In this document: positions 33,281 to 44,803 of the stretch, in pieces
Numbering within the stretch: position 1 is the stretch's first letter
Layout: each line of letters begins with the position of its first letter
From: Oxytricha trifallax
Lineage: Eukaryota > Ciliophora > Spirotrichea > Sporadotrichida > Oxytrichidae
NCBI GenBank assembly: GCA_000711775.1
Contig: ARYC01001317.1
Coordinates: 1-64,000, forward strand
DNA: 64,000 nt
Direction: 5' to 3'
Notes under the pieces: model-generated
Told to the model about the DNA's origin: nothing
What the model saw: the letters and a program-made list of their open reading frames with translations, nothing else
The model's database searches: none
Translations under genes and position numbers: made by a program

Positions 33281-33826
33281 CTTGCTTCCACTTTCTATAA
33301 ATGTTTATGAAATTTAAAACTATGGATATCCATTCTAAACTTACTAAAATATTACTACTAAATAAAGAGATCAACTGGAGGTCAACCTGAATAAGATAGT
33401 AAGAGAAAGATGGAAGAACCGTCTCCAAGTTTCAAAGTTTGACTTCCATTTTTATCAAACTTTCTCCATTAAATTGCTCCTAATAATAATTAATTTAATT
33501 AGGTGGTGCTCCTAATTTATTTAAAACTTAATTAGGTGGTTATATTAAAGTTCAAAACCGTATTAGGAGGTACATTAAAAAAATTTTTTCTCCTCCTTTC
33601 AAACAGCTTTAGGAGCACCACCTAACTTCACAAAACACATTTAGGTGCATTTTAATGAATAAAATGGATGAATTAGTTTATAAATTATCACTAAATATAA
33701 GAAATATAAAACTAATGTCTCGTACTCTGCTCTCATTAAACCTCTCTAAACCTTTGAGAATATGCTCTTACTCTTGTATAAAGGTAGAATTTAAATAGCT
33801 TGTATAATTATTAATAGTATTTATAA
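33281..33826. repeat. TBE-B spacer between divergent 22-kDa and 57-kDa genes
   Basis: Non-coding, with repeated TTAATTAGGTGG/CCACCTAA-type motifs in both orientations around 33480-33660. Presumed promoter region of both genes. Confidence 0.6.
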
Positions 33827-35271
33827 ATGAGCGGTAACTTACTTAGAAAAGCGGCATTGCTTGGCATTAGCCAGCAAAAACTTTCTTTCATGAATCAAAA
33901 GAAAATTGAGACTTGCGATGCCTCAACCTAGCACGAACCTGAAATTTTTTAACTTTAGGTATCAGACTTTGAATAGAAATTCAGATGTTAAATAGAAATG
34001 CAGAGCTAAGAAATTTAATGCGAAGTTCCAATGAAAATGGTTGAAGAGGAGGAAGAGAAAAAAGAAATAAAAGCATTACATATATGTGAGGAGTGTGAGA
34101 AGAACTTCACTTATAAATCTGCTCTTAAGCGTCATATCTTAGAGCAGCATTCTAACAAGCCCAAGCTCTATCTTAAGCATGATAAGATAGATGGAAAATA
34201 TTTCTGCCCTTACTGCAATAATAATACAATCATTCAAGAGATCTAAAAGTTCATCTATAAAACCATCATGGCAAGAAGTTTGAAGTAATAGATCCAGAGA
34301 CTGGTGAGTCTTCCTTTAAAAAAGAAAGCCAAGAGACCCTTTAGAAACTTTGGAACAAAGAGTAAGAAAGAAAATAAACTTATTAAAGCAGTAAGAAACC
34401 TCCCAGCCTCAGAGATAGTAAAAATCACTCTTAAGATGCATGCACTCAAACTTCCAATATTGAATATAATTGACCTTAAAGAGAGTAAAGAAAGTTATCT
34501 TATCCTTGAGGATAAATTTGAGAAGAAAGTCATAACAGATAAGTAGTTCGCATACAAGATATATCCGTTCAACTACTTCAAATGCGATGACAAGTATCAA
34601 ATAGAATTCGGAAATGAATACCAAGCACTACAAAGTCAAGAGATAGATAGTGCAGATTTATAATAAAGCTCGATGCTATTCTGCTTGCTCAAGATCATGT
34701 AGCTTTTCGTCTTCCTCTATATTAAATGACATTAAGAGACTACATTTAAGATTAAAGGATACCAAAGTAGTTACCTCTTATTCTTACAAATGTTTGCAAA
34801 GGCATTGAGGAGCTGCACACTCTTGGATATGTTCATAGAGATTTGAAGCCTGAGAATATAATGCTTGACTTTTCACCTCTCAGAGTAGTAATAATAGATT
34901 TCAATAGATCATAGAGAGTTGAAGCTTCAGGACTTGGCAACGTGTATGGTACTCCTGGATACTTTCCAGAAAGAGAGGACTGGAGAGATGGTGATATTAA
35001 GTGGGATATATGGGCTCTAGCAGCAATTATTTGTGAATGTGATATGGCAAGAAATGATTACTATAGCTGCAAAAGAGAGAAAGATTCAAAACAGAGAATA
35101 CAGCAATATCTAGACTAGAATAAGATAAAAGGCAGAATGAAAGACATGGCTGAGTAGATAATTATTAAGCCTAATCACAGAGCTGACCATACAATAGACT
35201 AAATTGTAAGTTGGATAAGAGAGATAAAGTTTAGAAAGCTGCCTCATGATGCTAAAGTACTGTTTGAGTGA
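33827..35271 (+). pseudogene. TBE-B 57-kDa zinc-finger/kinase gene, frameshifted
   Basis: ATG 33827 (MSGNLLRKAALLGIS). A Gln/Glu-rich region leads to C2H2 finger 1 (ICEECEKNF...RHILEQH). Finger 2 begins FCPYCN but needs a frame change near 34218 to continue as HSRDLKVHLQNHHG; the frame returns near 34355. A third change near 34655 precedes the kinase domain, which is complete: ELHTLGYVHRDLKPENIML, IIDFNRS, GTPGYFPERE, WDIWALAA. TGA 35269-35271. The DFG Gly is Asn as in the other copies, so kinase activity is uncertain for the whole family. Confidence 0.87.
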
Positions 35272-35435
35272 ATAATAAAAATAAAACACTTGCATTACAC
35301 ACTAATTTATATTACATTATAACCCTAAACCCCTACATAAACCCTATTAAAACCCTAATAAAGCATGCGTTAATAGTCTACTTTCATCAATCAAAAACTC
35401 AATCAAACAACTTCAGGGGTTTTGGGGTTTTGAAT

Positions 35436-36582
35436 GTGAACTCCACTTACAAGCCTTTCCTACTGAAGTTGTAATAGCCCCTTTCCTACCCTTTAAAGAC
35501 TTTAAAGGAATATAAAGCTCATATGATCATATTAAAATAGAAAACTATTATACTAAGACCCAAAACAATCCGCCTTCGTCCTATATATATAAACATTCTA
35601 ATTGAAAATAATAATAATATCTTTACGATGTAAATTATCAAATTATAGAAGAGTTCTTAAAATATTTATACGTTTCTTAATAATTTCTTCAATATTATTT
35701 AAAAACAAGTAGTTTATATACTACAACAATAATAATTATGTGATCACATTGAGGTCTCTGGGGACCCCTGATCTAATATGTTTAATAATACTTAAAAGAC
35801 AAGCCCTTTTCATTATAGCGATGGTAATCACTTTCTACAGCAAAGATTACTTCTGGTTCACTTCATCCTTCTGTGGCTTAGCCTTCAACCAAGTTTCCAT
35901 CTCTCGCTGTTGTCACCTAGTATCTTTGGTCGTCGTCAAGGTACCCTCAGGATTCATAATTATATCTTCTGTTTTTTCTGGTAAGACTTTTTTCCTCTCT
36001 AGAATGCATATCCTTACACAAGTGCGTCATCGCAGTTCTTGGGTACTGCATAGGAAGAAAGCACAAGTTCCATTCCTGTCCAGTTTTTGCAGGGAAATTT
36101 CGAATTTACCAAAATCCAAGAATTATTAATTAAGATCTCTATAGAATGTGAGGTTATTAAATTAGTCGTCTTAAGACATTCGTCAAGTTGGGTTATTTCA
36201 GAGTCGACATTCTTGTCGCTAGGTCCAACTTCTTTTATTCTTATTTAATAATTAAATTTGAAATAAATACACTACACTAAACCAATAAAAATCCCAAAAT
36301 AATTAATTTTGATAAAATAAAATTTTATTGCAGCATTGCAAGTGATTATTGTAAAATCTTGTATATTTAAATTACACAACACCCACTTATTTAAATATGA
36401 AATTTATTCTTTAAATTATATTTATTAAAAATCAAATAAAAAAAAGATTTCTATCGAGAATAGTGGCTTCAAGATTTGCTATAAAAGCAAATTCTACGAT
36501 AAAAATTAGTTAATTTTTTTAAATTAATTATTGGTGTAAATCCCTTAAATTAAAAACAAAAAATTTCAAGATATCCTTTGGT
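35436..36582. other. Spacer with inverse copy of the 9.9-kb repeat
   Basis: Minus-strand coding-like pieces at about 35780-36230 (with a MNPEGTL start) precede the shared repeat at 35724-35773, but TGA codons interrupt them and no motif is recognised. A plus-strand frame at 35740-36129 looks like a shadow. The rest is AT-rich. Confidence 0.4.
35724..35773 (-). repeat. Dispersed 3'-end-like repeat, copy 2
   Basis: Inverse of 9892-9955: on the minus strand GATCAGGGGTCCCC, AGAGACCTCAATGTGATCACA, then an ATT-rich tail. Confidence 0.55.
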
Positions 36583-36622
36583 ATAATCATAAAATTTGAG
36601 AATTAATTGAATTTATAATTAA
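36583..36622 (+). repeat. Left TIR of divergent TBE-like element
   Basis: Contains ATCATAAAATTTGAGAATTA and is the inverse of 44762-44803, with a few mismatches. It lies about 30 bp upstream of the transposase start. Confidence 0.7.
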
Positions 36623-36652
36623 TCTATAAAATAAAATTTAATCTGATTTAAT

Positions 36653-37662
36653 ATGGGAAAGGTAATTAACATTTCGAAAAAGTTAAGAGCGCTCGTACTC
36701 CATTTAAGATTTAAAAATACTTAAACACCCAACCCTAAAATGACATACTTTACTTACAATTAAATTTAAAGACTTACTGGTTCGAGCATAGCTAAATCTC
36801 TTGAATATGCAAGCATCAACTAATTAATAGAAGTACATAATTATTTTCTTCAAGTCCCCATTTACAATTTTCAAAGCTGTACTTTGACTTCCTTACTTCT
36901 AGTCAGACTCTTGAATCTTTAAAACATCTATCGTTACTTAATAGATGCAAGATGTTTCACAAATAATATGCTGATAAGCAACTAATCCAATCCAAACTTT
37001 ACCAGATATATAAAAGGAGGGGAATCAAACATAAAGTATTGAGGAGTATCTATCATATATCTGCTCAAAAGAAATAGCAAATATACAACCAATAAAAAGA
37101 ATGTTATTAAGAACATTTTGATTTAATAAATTAAGGCTATAAAATAATTTATATGGGTGAGACCATATTCAAACTGCACTCAATAACAAGAAGATCATGG
37201 GCGCATAAATATTAAAATTAAGTCCTCCTTAAAGAAGGATTGAGCGTCAAGACATAATCAGCGAAAGTGCATATTATTAAAGATGGGCTAGAGTCTTTCT
37301 TAATTAGACAGAAATCTATTAAAAAACAAGATATAATTGGCAATTTGGATCGAATTGTCGATTAAAATAAAGAGCATAAACATGCTATTTTTATGGATAA
37401 TTTATGTGCCCATCATAGCAAGGAAGTCAAGCAGAAATTCGCTGATAATAATATCAAAATAGTATACAATGCTCCCTATTCCTCTATGTTTTACTGTATA
37501 GAAGAAATATTCTCAAGGGTTAAAGAAAAGTACATAAATAAATAATAAGTCTGGAATTTAAGTTCTCCAATAAAAAGCACATTGCGATTATTTAATAAAG
37601 CTTAGAATAAATTTAAATAAATGAATGTATTAGAACTGAAATTAGGCATATACAGAAAATGA
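36653..37662 (+). pseudogene. Divergent TBE-like transposase, one frameshift, first Asp lost
   Basis: ATG 36653 to TGA 37660-37662, 1010 bp (one base off frame). It aligns along its length with the TBE-B transposase: LVLHLRFKN with LLFKLRYGC, GSSIAKSLEYAS with TSIARLLHKS, MFHKQY with MFHRQF, IYKRRGIKHKV with IYKKNGISYKT, MGETIF with ADEAVF, FMDNLCAHHSKE with FVDNLSVHKTKD, NAPYSSMFYCIEEIF with NVPYSPQFNGIELYW. The shift is near 36893. The first catalytic Asp is Gly (one base change from GAT), so it is doubly inactive. It is much more distant from the six TBE copies than these are from each other. Confidence 0.85.
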
Positions 37663-37800
37663 AATAAGTCATAGATTCGTGAAAAAAGAGGGATATAATT
37701 CAATTAATTTATGTAACTAATTAATTAAGCTTAATCGCTCACATTTAATTTCCATGTAATCACTTTGGTAATGGAGAGATCATTACATTTTATTCCTCTC

Positions 37801-38329
37801 TCATTCTATCCCCTGGTCGTTTTTACTTTGACTCCTCAATATAGAAGTTTTGTAGTTCTTGACTAGTTCAAATAGCTTTCGTTGATTATTAACTCTCCTT
37901 GGTTTAGACTTGATTTTAAGCAACGATAGGGCTTTCCCCTTTCGCTCTAAAAAATGTTATAAAATGCATTCTTACTTGATAAGTATGGGTCTTCCTCAAG
38001 TTGCTACAAGAAGTCAGGGCTGACTAATATCTAATCGCCTTTCTGTTCTTCCTGGGATACATAACTTCTAAGCTTATGTTGCTGTCTAACAGTCTCTTCC
38101 AGGTATTCTTAGGATAATGTCCCCAGAACTCCAAAGAAAAACCTTTGTCAGGCAACTCTCCAGCATCCTCATAATAGTTGAGATTCTCCAGAATAACTTT
38201 ATCGTCTTTAATTTGGTTGAAGATGGATTGAACTGAAAGCTCTTGGTAGTTAGGAATGTTGATACTCTATATTGCTACTGGCCTTATCAAGTGCTTTTTG
38301 CCTTGCAGGACGTCTTTGATAAATCTCAT
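37801..38329 (-). pseudogene. Divergent TBE-like 22-kDa homologue, one frameshift, intron kept
   Basis: From ATG 38329 (complement): FIKDVLQGKK, then INIPNYQELSVQSIF (TBE: IEIPNYPEISVTNLY). After a one-base shift near 38140 come FFFGVLGTLSQEYLEE (TBE: FFFEVLGTLKPEYLSE), SYVSQEEQ and DFLQQLEEDPYLS. A 29-nt intron (GTAAGA...TTTTAG, near 37930-37960) sits exactly where TBE intron 2 sits. A basic tail follows to TGA 37801-37803. A further 5' exon is expected upstream but was not found with certainty. Confidence 0.82.
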
Positions 38330-39113
38330 TTTAATGATTATATATATCTGATTGGTTTAATCCCCAGTATTAATTACTTTAAAGCATTATATATTATAAA
38401 TAACAAATCTCATTTAGGTCTTTTTGTAAGGTGGCATGAAAAAGCCCTCTACTTGGTTATGAAAAATTAAATTTACAATTGAACTTTAGGTAATTATATC
38501 AGTCATGCTTGGAACTTAGCCTGACTTCTAGAATCCTAGCATCTATTAATTATAGGCTTTACAACTGAGGGCGATTCTAGTTTAAATTTACCATATTGTT
38601 TAGAAAGAACTCTTAAGTATTTAATAATTAATTGATAGGCTTACATTTCTTTTATACTAAATATCTATTGGCCTAGAGGTCTTAATCATAACTTTGTTTT
38701 GGAGGCTTATAAATATAACGCAATCGCACTTTTCTAAGGGAACATAAGTATATGTTCTCCTGTTTTTTTCAAAGTCTAAGTGGAATTTTTTTTGATTCCT
38801 AAAGGTTTGCTATTAAATACCTAAAGCACTCTTTCATATTGAATACTAAATATCTTATCAATTTAATAGGGAACATATATAGTAATGTTATGTACAGAGG
38901 TACATAAATTTCAAGTTTTTGTAATATACCTAAAAAATTCAATTAAAGTAAAGGGACTTAATGTATATTTATATAGTTTAAGTATATTACATAAATTTCT
39001 AATTCATGTAACCCTTCAGTTAAATATTTAATTTATGTTCCCCTTATTAAGTATAAAAAGTAATTAAAAATTGAGATAAATTAAATAAAATAAAACTTTA
39101 TTTCAGTAATAAG
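38330..39113. other. Spacer of the divergent TBE-like element
   Basis: Non-coding DNA between the diverging 22-kDa and zinc-finger genes, the position of the promoter spacer in TBEs. The AGTACC/TAATTAGG repeats of true TBEs are not evident. Confidence 0.5.
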
Positions 39114-40187
39114 TATGTCAAATAAAAACTAACCCTTTGTCAATGAGGTTTCAGCTTTCGATGATGAATAAGCCATTGATGATCAAACAAGGGAGCAAGA
39201 AAATAATGAAAGCAGTAGTCTTTCTGCTATCAGCATTGACTCTAATGACTACAAGTAATCCTAGGAGTATATTTAGTTGTAGCAAAGATGGACATTTAGA
39301 AAAGGCTAAAGATTTCAAAACACAGATCGTCATCCTAATAAGTTAATAGAATTTGAGGTCTGCAATCAAGTGTATACTCCCAAGGACTTAACTCGTCACA
39401 AACCATCACATGAAAGATAGAAAGGGAAGTTTGTGCAACTTAAGATAGAGGGTACTTATAAATGTAACATTAGCAAAGCCCTTAATCTTAAATTCAATAG
39501 CTCAGAAGATCTAAAACTTCATCTTGTATCTCATAAACTCATTGAAATTGAAGATGCCCAATATCTTTCTATAGTAAGTATTAATTGTTTTTTAATGAAT
39601 TTTAGTTGATTTAGCAAATTAAATAGCTTCAATAAAATTCTCAGCCTTAAACGACTCAATACACCGACAAAAATGTGATAAACTTTAGAAAATGATAGAC
39701 TTAATGGAGAAAACAAAGTATGATGCCTAAGAGGATGAATTCCAGTTTGTTGGTCTAGCTAATACTCAAGAAATCCAAGATAACCTCGAAGAAAATAAGA
39801 ATGACTCAGAATCTTAGCAAAAGGTTTAATTCAGCATCACTAAAAAGATCTATCCAAAATTAGACCTAATGATAAAAGAAGCAAAGAAATCTGACTACTT
39901 AAGCAATTGTTCATCTGATACTATAGCTTAAAAAGGCCTCGAGTTCTAACATCACCAGAGTGAATATGAAATTAAAGATCTAATGTTGAATTCAAACACG
40001 CTTAAACTTCTCTACTAAAACTTCAAATTCTTAGATATCAGCAGATTCTTAAAGTTCAAATATGTTTACTAAATTCACAAACTTATCCTTTAAAATGAGA
40101 AAATTATTATTTAGACTTTTGGATATAAAGTTACATTAAAGGATCTTATACTTGTAAACCAAGAGATAAGTAAACCAGGAAAACAAT
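39114..40187 (+). pseudogene. Divergent TBE-like zinc-finger/kinase gene, 5' part
   Basis: ATG 39114 opens an acidic, Ser/Gln-rich frame that reaches two degenerate C2H2 fingers: FEVCNQVYTPKDLTRHK with one Cys kept, and TYKCNISKA...KLHLVSH. A 32-nt intron-like stretch at 39574-39605 (GTAAGT...TTTTAG) follows. After a shift near 39690 a second frame (from 39692) runs to 40187 with a kinase N-lobe-like pattern and stops where TBE-C begins. The order matches the TBE 57-kDa protein. Confidence 0.75.
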
Positions 40188-40291
40188 CAAAACCCCAAAC
40201 CTTTTAGTGAGGTTTATAAGTGCTTTGATTTGTAGGGTATAGTTGGGGTCTTATTGGGGTCAGTAGAGAAATCATGTCAAATTGCAAAAAA

Positions 40292-41355
40292 ATGAGAAAT
40301 ATAAATTAGTTAAATTTAGGGTCTATTATTGATGAGTAATATTTAGATTTACTGCTTAAGCTTAGGTATGATACAAGTATTAATATAGTCTAAGTCAAAC
40401 CAGTGCTGAATTATACAGCCATAGCAAGACTCCTACGCAAGAGTGCATCAACAGTTAGATATCACTGCATGTTAGCTGTTTAGCATTTTAATTCTGATAC
40501 GTGAAAACATCCAGTAAGACAATTAAAGTTCACTAAGACCCATATTGACTACCTCTGTGACTCTTAGACTTTAAAATATTGGGCTCACTTTCCTCTTGAC
40601 TAAAGAGCTGTCATGTTTCATCGCAAGTTTCCCGACATGCGTATTTCTCCTTAGACTATAGCTAATATTTATAGGAGAAATGGTATTACTTTCAAGACTG
40701 TCAACAGAGTGAAGAGAGTGATTGATTTTACAGTGCCATTTTATAGTAATAATTTAAACTATATATATGATTAAATGCAGAGAGCTATTACTAATAACAT
40801 CAAGTTCATACACGCTGATGAAGCTGTATTCACCTTCAACACCTTTATTAATAAGTCTTGGTATAAGAAGTATGATAATATAGAAGTCTATGATTAAAAA
40901 GTAAAGGTAGTCACCCATGCAATTTGAGCTGGTATCAGCGAAGATTCAGGCTTAGAAACTTATGCTATTCATCCTCGCTCTATTAAGCGAGAGTAATGTA
41001 TAGAGTTCCTACATAAGCTCAGAGAGAAGTATAGAAACCAATAGATAATCCTGTTTGTTGATAACCTTTCAGTTCATAAGACTAAAGAATCTAAGAAAGC
41101 TTATGAAGAGTTAAACATAACTCCTGTATAGAACGCTCCTTATAGCCCATAATTTAATGGAATTGAATTTACTCGAGTTAAATCAAGACTTACTACAAGA
41201 AGCTACTGCTGTATCATCTTATGCATGATTTACCAATCGATACAGTAGACTTAATACAAAGTAGTTGCAAGAGAGTGAATAAAGATAAGACTATGATATG
41301 TGCAAGGAACGGGAGAATGAATGTTTATTAATAAGTTTTAGACTTAAATAAATGA
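40292..41355 (+). pseudogene. TBE-C transposase, two TGA codons and a frameshift
   Basis: ATG 40292 to TGA 41353-41355. TGA at 40502-40504 lies in a segment where TBE-D and TBE-E also have TGA. A second TGA near 40924 replaces a Leu codon (THAIL). A frameshift near 41180 follows the third catalytic residue. HADEAVF, FVDNLSVH and FNGIEF are intact. The sequence is clearly a different subfamily from TBE-A/B. Confidence 0.88.
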
Positions 41356-41358
41356 AAT

Positions 41359-42148
41359 AGTTCACATATTAAATATACCCTTAAATGGATTTGACTTCTC
41401 TTTCTTTTCTTCTTCTTAAGGCTTGACAGGCCCTAAGTTTCTTCTCTTGCTGCCATCTCCTGCATCTATGTTCATATCTTCTGACTTTTAAACATCTTTA
41501 TAATGTCTCTTGCTAACTTAATGAACTGTCTGCTGTTTTCTATCTCTATGAACCTTAGCATGCTTTCATAAGATATATACCAGTACTAGATTTTCCTACA
41601 AATTTATATGCCAAGCCTTCTTGAAAGATAAGGATGCTTCTTAAGTTCCTCAAGCCAAGCTGAGCTTATTAGAATGCCTTGCTACTTCTAGTCTTCAGGA
41701 GAGATAAATATCGTTTCTTATGAGCTTCTTCAGTTATTTCTCTGAGATACTCATCTTTTATAGTGCCAAGAACACCAAAGAAAAAGTTCCTCTCTGGTAA
41801 TTTATTAGAGACTTGTTTCTTGGTAGGAAGGTAAACTACCACTTCCTCATCTTACATGGCATCGTCATAAAGAGTAGTGACTGAAATCTCAGGGTAGTTG
41901 GGAATTTCTATTAGTTTAATCTCTTTATTTTTAAAAGCTTTCTTCTCCTCACAAAGTATTGCTTTCAAGAATGAAATTTTGGTACCTTCCATCGTTGGAA
42001 GGAATAAACCAACTGTATAATATGTTAATAGTCTTCAAGTTATCTTCCCATGTAAAGTTAGGTATCGACAGAGATCTTCCTTACTTCTGAATCTTGAGAT
42101 CATTTCTTGAGCCTCAACTCTTTTCATTTGATCATCGAGTGATTCCAT
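41359..42148 (-). pseudogene. TBE-C 22-kDa gene, splice donor lost and frameshift
   Basis: Starts MESLDDQMKRVEAQEMIS (ATG 42148 complement, approximate). The first intron, 36 nt in TBE-D, has donor GG in place of GT (near 42041). The core IEIPNYPEISVTTLYDDAM and FFFGVLGT follow. A one-base deletion near 41710 breaks the RYSISPE segment. Converges with the transposase as in all TBEs. Confidence 0.82.
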
Positions 42149-42717
42149 TATTGTTCCTCTTCATATAAATGAATTTCAAATTATAACTTATAGACTTCTG
42201 GATCCTATTATTTAAAAACTTACCATTAAATATGGGCATCTTATAGGAGGTCAACCCTGCAAAGATACGTGGAGAAAGTTTGCAGAAGCTGTAACAAACT
42301 GCAGAGATGGAGCTCCATTTTTATCAATTTAGTTCCATTAAATTAGTACTAAATTTGTTTAAATTTAATTAGTACTGGTACTAAATCCGTTTAATTTTAA
42401 TTGGTGCCAATTTAATAGTACCAAAACTTAATTAGTACCTAGTTTTAAACTAATGAGGGTTTAATGGAAAAGTTCCAAAATGGTTCAAAACCTAATTAGT
42501 ACCAGAAACAATCTCAATTTTTTCTAGGTTGGTACCAAAATTAAAAATATTAAGCATAAAATTAAAAAACTAATAGTTATAAACCTTTTAGTATAAATAT
42601 GATCTCTTGCACCTCAAAATCAACAATTATTGTTACAATGGAAGGTATTATAGATAGTAACTATAACTATTTAGGTTATTAGAGATTTGTAATTGAAATT
42701 TAAATTTGAATTTAAAC
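42149..42717. repeat. TBE-C spacer with AGTACC/GGTACT repeats
   Basis: At least eight TTAATTAGTACC-like units in both orientations (42330-42540). It is homologous to 20620-20890 inside the 8-bp-TSD element. Presumed divergent promoter. Confidence 0.65.
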
Positions 42718-44152
42718 ATGGCGGCTAACTTAAATCGTAAAGCAATCTCTCTTGGAACAGGATAATCATAGCTAAACTTTGGCTCAACTAAAAAGCCTGA
42801 ATTTATTTATGTTGAGAGGGAGGTAGAGCTAAGAGCTCTTGAATTTGAAGTTGAGGTTTTTATCATAGAAGTAATAAACCAGAAGGAGAGTGCAGAGAAA
42901 GGGGTTTAAACTTAAATTGATTATGTCGAGGAGCTAAAAAAACAACAACCAATCGAAAAGATAAAAACATATTAATGTTAAGACTGCTAGAATATTTTCT
43001 CAACCGAACAAAGCTTGAAGAGACACCTGAAAGAGGTACACTCTGGCAAAGTCAAGATCTATTTCAAGCATGAAAAGGTAGATGGTAGGTATTAGTGCAC
43101 GACATGCATGAAATCATATACACAATCAGCCAAAGCAAAAAGGCATATGCAAAAGCATCACCTCAGCGAGTTCTTGATTGAAGATCAAAAGACTAAAAAA
43201 CTAGTACCAGCTAAAAGAAAATCTAATACTCTTGAATAATAAATAGAACAATAGGAGAAACACAAGAGGCAGAAGCGATTTGAATCGATAAACCAACCAG
43301 TAGGCAATACAATCTCAGAATGCTTCTAATCGAAAGCTATGAATTTACCAAACATTAAATGCAGTTGACCTCAGCACTTGTATTTAAAACTACTTGAATA
43401 TAAACGTGCCTGCAAAAGCAAAGCTTATAGTAGTTAATGAGTATCCCTTCAGTTATTCTCTTTAAGAACCAACAGTATTAGAACGAGTTTGCTAATGAAT
43501 ACATGGTTCTTGGAGAGGCCTAAAGAAAAGATTGCAAGAATTTGCTTAAGTTAGATGGTGTCATATTAAGCTATGGTTTTATATCACTAAGACTCAAGAA
43601 ATTTGAAATGACTTGGAGAGATTATCTCTATCATAATCGATACCCGATGATTTAAACGATATACATTCAGAAATGATAAAGGGTGTCAAGGAGTTGCATG
43701 AACTTGGGTATGTTCATAGAAATTTGAAGCCTGAAAATTTAATGCTGAATCTTTGCCTATTAGAAGTAGCTGTAATCGATTTCAATAGAGCTTTAAGATA
43801 AGATATTGTTACTTTAGCATAAGTACTTTGGACTCCAGGATATTTCCTAATAAGAGAAAAGTGGACAAATAGTTCTGTATAATGAGATGTTTGGGCAGTA
43901 GCAGCAATAATATTAGAAAGTGATATGGAAAGAATGTCTTACTTTGGTAATAAACATGAAAAGTAATCAATAAGTTGGGCTTAGAAACACATAAAGTAAG
44001 AAGATGTCAGCAAAGAATTTAAAAGCATAGTAGAGATGATAATCGTGAGAGCTCCAAACTATCCTCGATAAACATTAGATGATATCTTTGACCTACAAGA
44101 GAGAGCATAGTTCAAAAGATACAATAAAGATAAACAGATAAATTTTGTTTGA
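42718..44152 (+). pseudogene. TBE-C 57-kDa zinc-finger/kinase gene, catalytic Asp lost
   Basis: ATG 42718 (MAANLNRKAISLGTG). Two good C2H2 fingers: CQDCQNIF...RHLKEVH and CTTCMKSY...RHMQKHH. Frameshifts occur near 43355 and 43465. The catalytic loop reads HRNLKPENLML, with Asn in place of the catalytic Asp, and a TGA replaces a Trp in the VQ-DVW segment near 43890. TGA 44150-44152. Confidence 0.85.
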
Positions 44153-44294
44153 ATTAATAACACTAATACTCATTAAATATTCATTAAATTCACATAAAAC
44201 CTGCATTTTCTCTACTAACCCCTATAAGACCCTAACTATACCCTAAAAATCAAAGCACTTATAAACCTCACTAAGGGGTTATGGGGTTTTGAAT

Positions 44295-44750
44295 GCTACA
44301 TTTATTCTAAGCAGTATCAGAGTTACATAGTAATAATATAGTCCATCTTCATATAAACCCTGAAAATGTCATTGTATAGAACAGTAAGAATTTCAAATCT
44401 AAACTTAGTAATTTCATCAACTCAACTCAAATAGAAGATTAATCATAAGTGACAAAAATCAAGAATGTCCCATATTTAGACATGAATTAGCTAGATAATG
44501 GAAAGCTGGGGATTATTATTGGGACATTTTTTCACTAATAGTTGTTGTGTTTGAGTTTCACGTTGGCTTAAAGTTTTCAACAAAAGTAAAAACAAACATC
44601 TAGTGCATTGATATGATGAGAGAATACAGTAACGACAGAGACACAACAAAATAATTAAAAAGATTAATAAATTCATTGGTGGTTGCTAAGAAGAACCTAC
44701 CTACTATATATATCATTAGTAAACGGGCTTTCGAGTTCCTATAGCATTGA
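44295..44750 (+). pseudogene. Divergent TBE-like zinc-finger/kinase gene, 3' part
   Basis: Continues the gene cut at 40187. It has a catalytic-loop-like segment ELHSNNIVHLHINPENVIV (HRD degraded to HLH) and, after a frame change near 44500, RQWKAGDYYWDIFSLIVVVF, matching DWRDGDIKWDIWALAAII of TBE-B. A helical tail ends at TGA 44748-44750. Joining across TBE-C needs one extra frame change at the junction. Confidence 0.75.
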
Positions 44751-44761
44751 AATTAATTTCA

Positions 44762-44803
44762 TTTAATTATAAATTCACTCAATTCTCAAATTTTATGAAT
44801 AAT
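44762..44803 (-). repeat. Right TIR of divergent TBE-like element
   Basis: Contains AATTCTCAAATTTTATGA; inverse of 36583-36622. It starts 12 bp after the kinase-gene stop. Confidence 0.7.

Larger units (their letters stand above)
31300..35432 (+). mobile_element. TBE: TBE-B: complete telomere-bearing element (4133 bp)
   Basis: Both ends start CAAAACCCCAAAACCCC; the inverted repeats are about 105 bp and nearly identical (31300-31405, 35327-35432). Target duplication AAT (31297-31299, 35433-35435). Gene order is transposase (+), 22 kDa (-), zinc-finger/kinase (+). It is the best preserved copy here; only its transposase is free of lesions. Confidence 0.97.
40188..44291 (+). mobile_element. TBE: TBE-C: complete telomere-bearing element (4104 bp)
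   Basis: The ends are CAAAACCCCAAA (left) and the inverse GGGGTTATGGGGTTTTG (right, one unit mutated). Target duplication AAT (40185-40187, 44292-44294). It belongs to the second subfamily here (ends followed by TTAGTGAGG) with TBE-D and TBE-E. It is inserted in the kinase region of the divergent TBE-like element. All three genes are damaged. Confidence 0.96.
36583..44803 (+). mobile_element. Divergent TBE-like element lacking telomeric ends (interrupted by TBE-C)
   Basis: It carries the three TBE genes in TBE order and orientation: transposase (+) 36653-37662, 22-kDa homologue (-) 37801-38329, zinc-finger/kinase (+) 39114-44750. Without the 4.1-kb TBE-C insert it is about 4.1 kb, the size of a TBE. 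An inverted repeat of about 40 bp (36583-36622 against 44762-44803) frames it at the distance from the genes expected for TBE ends. No C4A4 repeat is seen at either end. The exact outer ends and target duplication are unresolved. Confidence 0.8.

Noticed and set aside
35740..36129. 129-aa plus-strand frame
   Set aside because: It has hydrophobic, low-complexity composition typical of an antisense shadow; the minus strand in the same place is more protein-like, and the dispersed repeat lies at its start.
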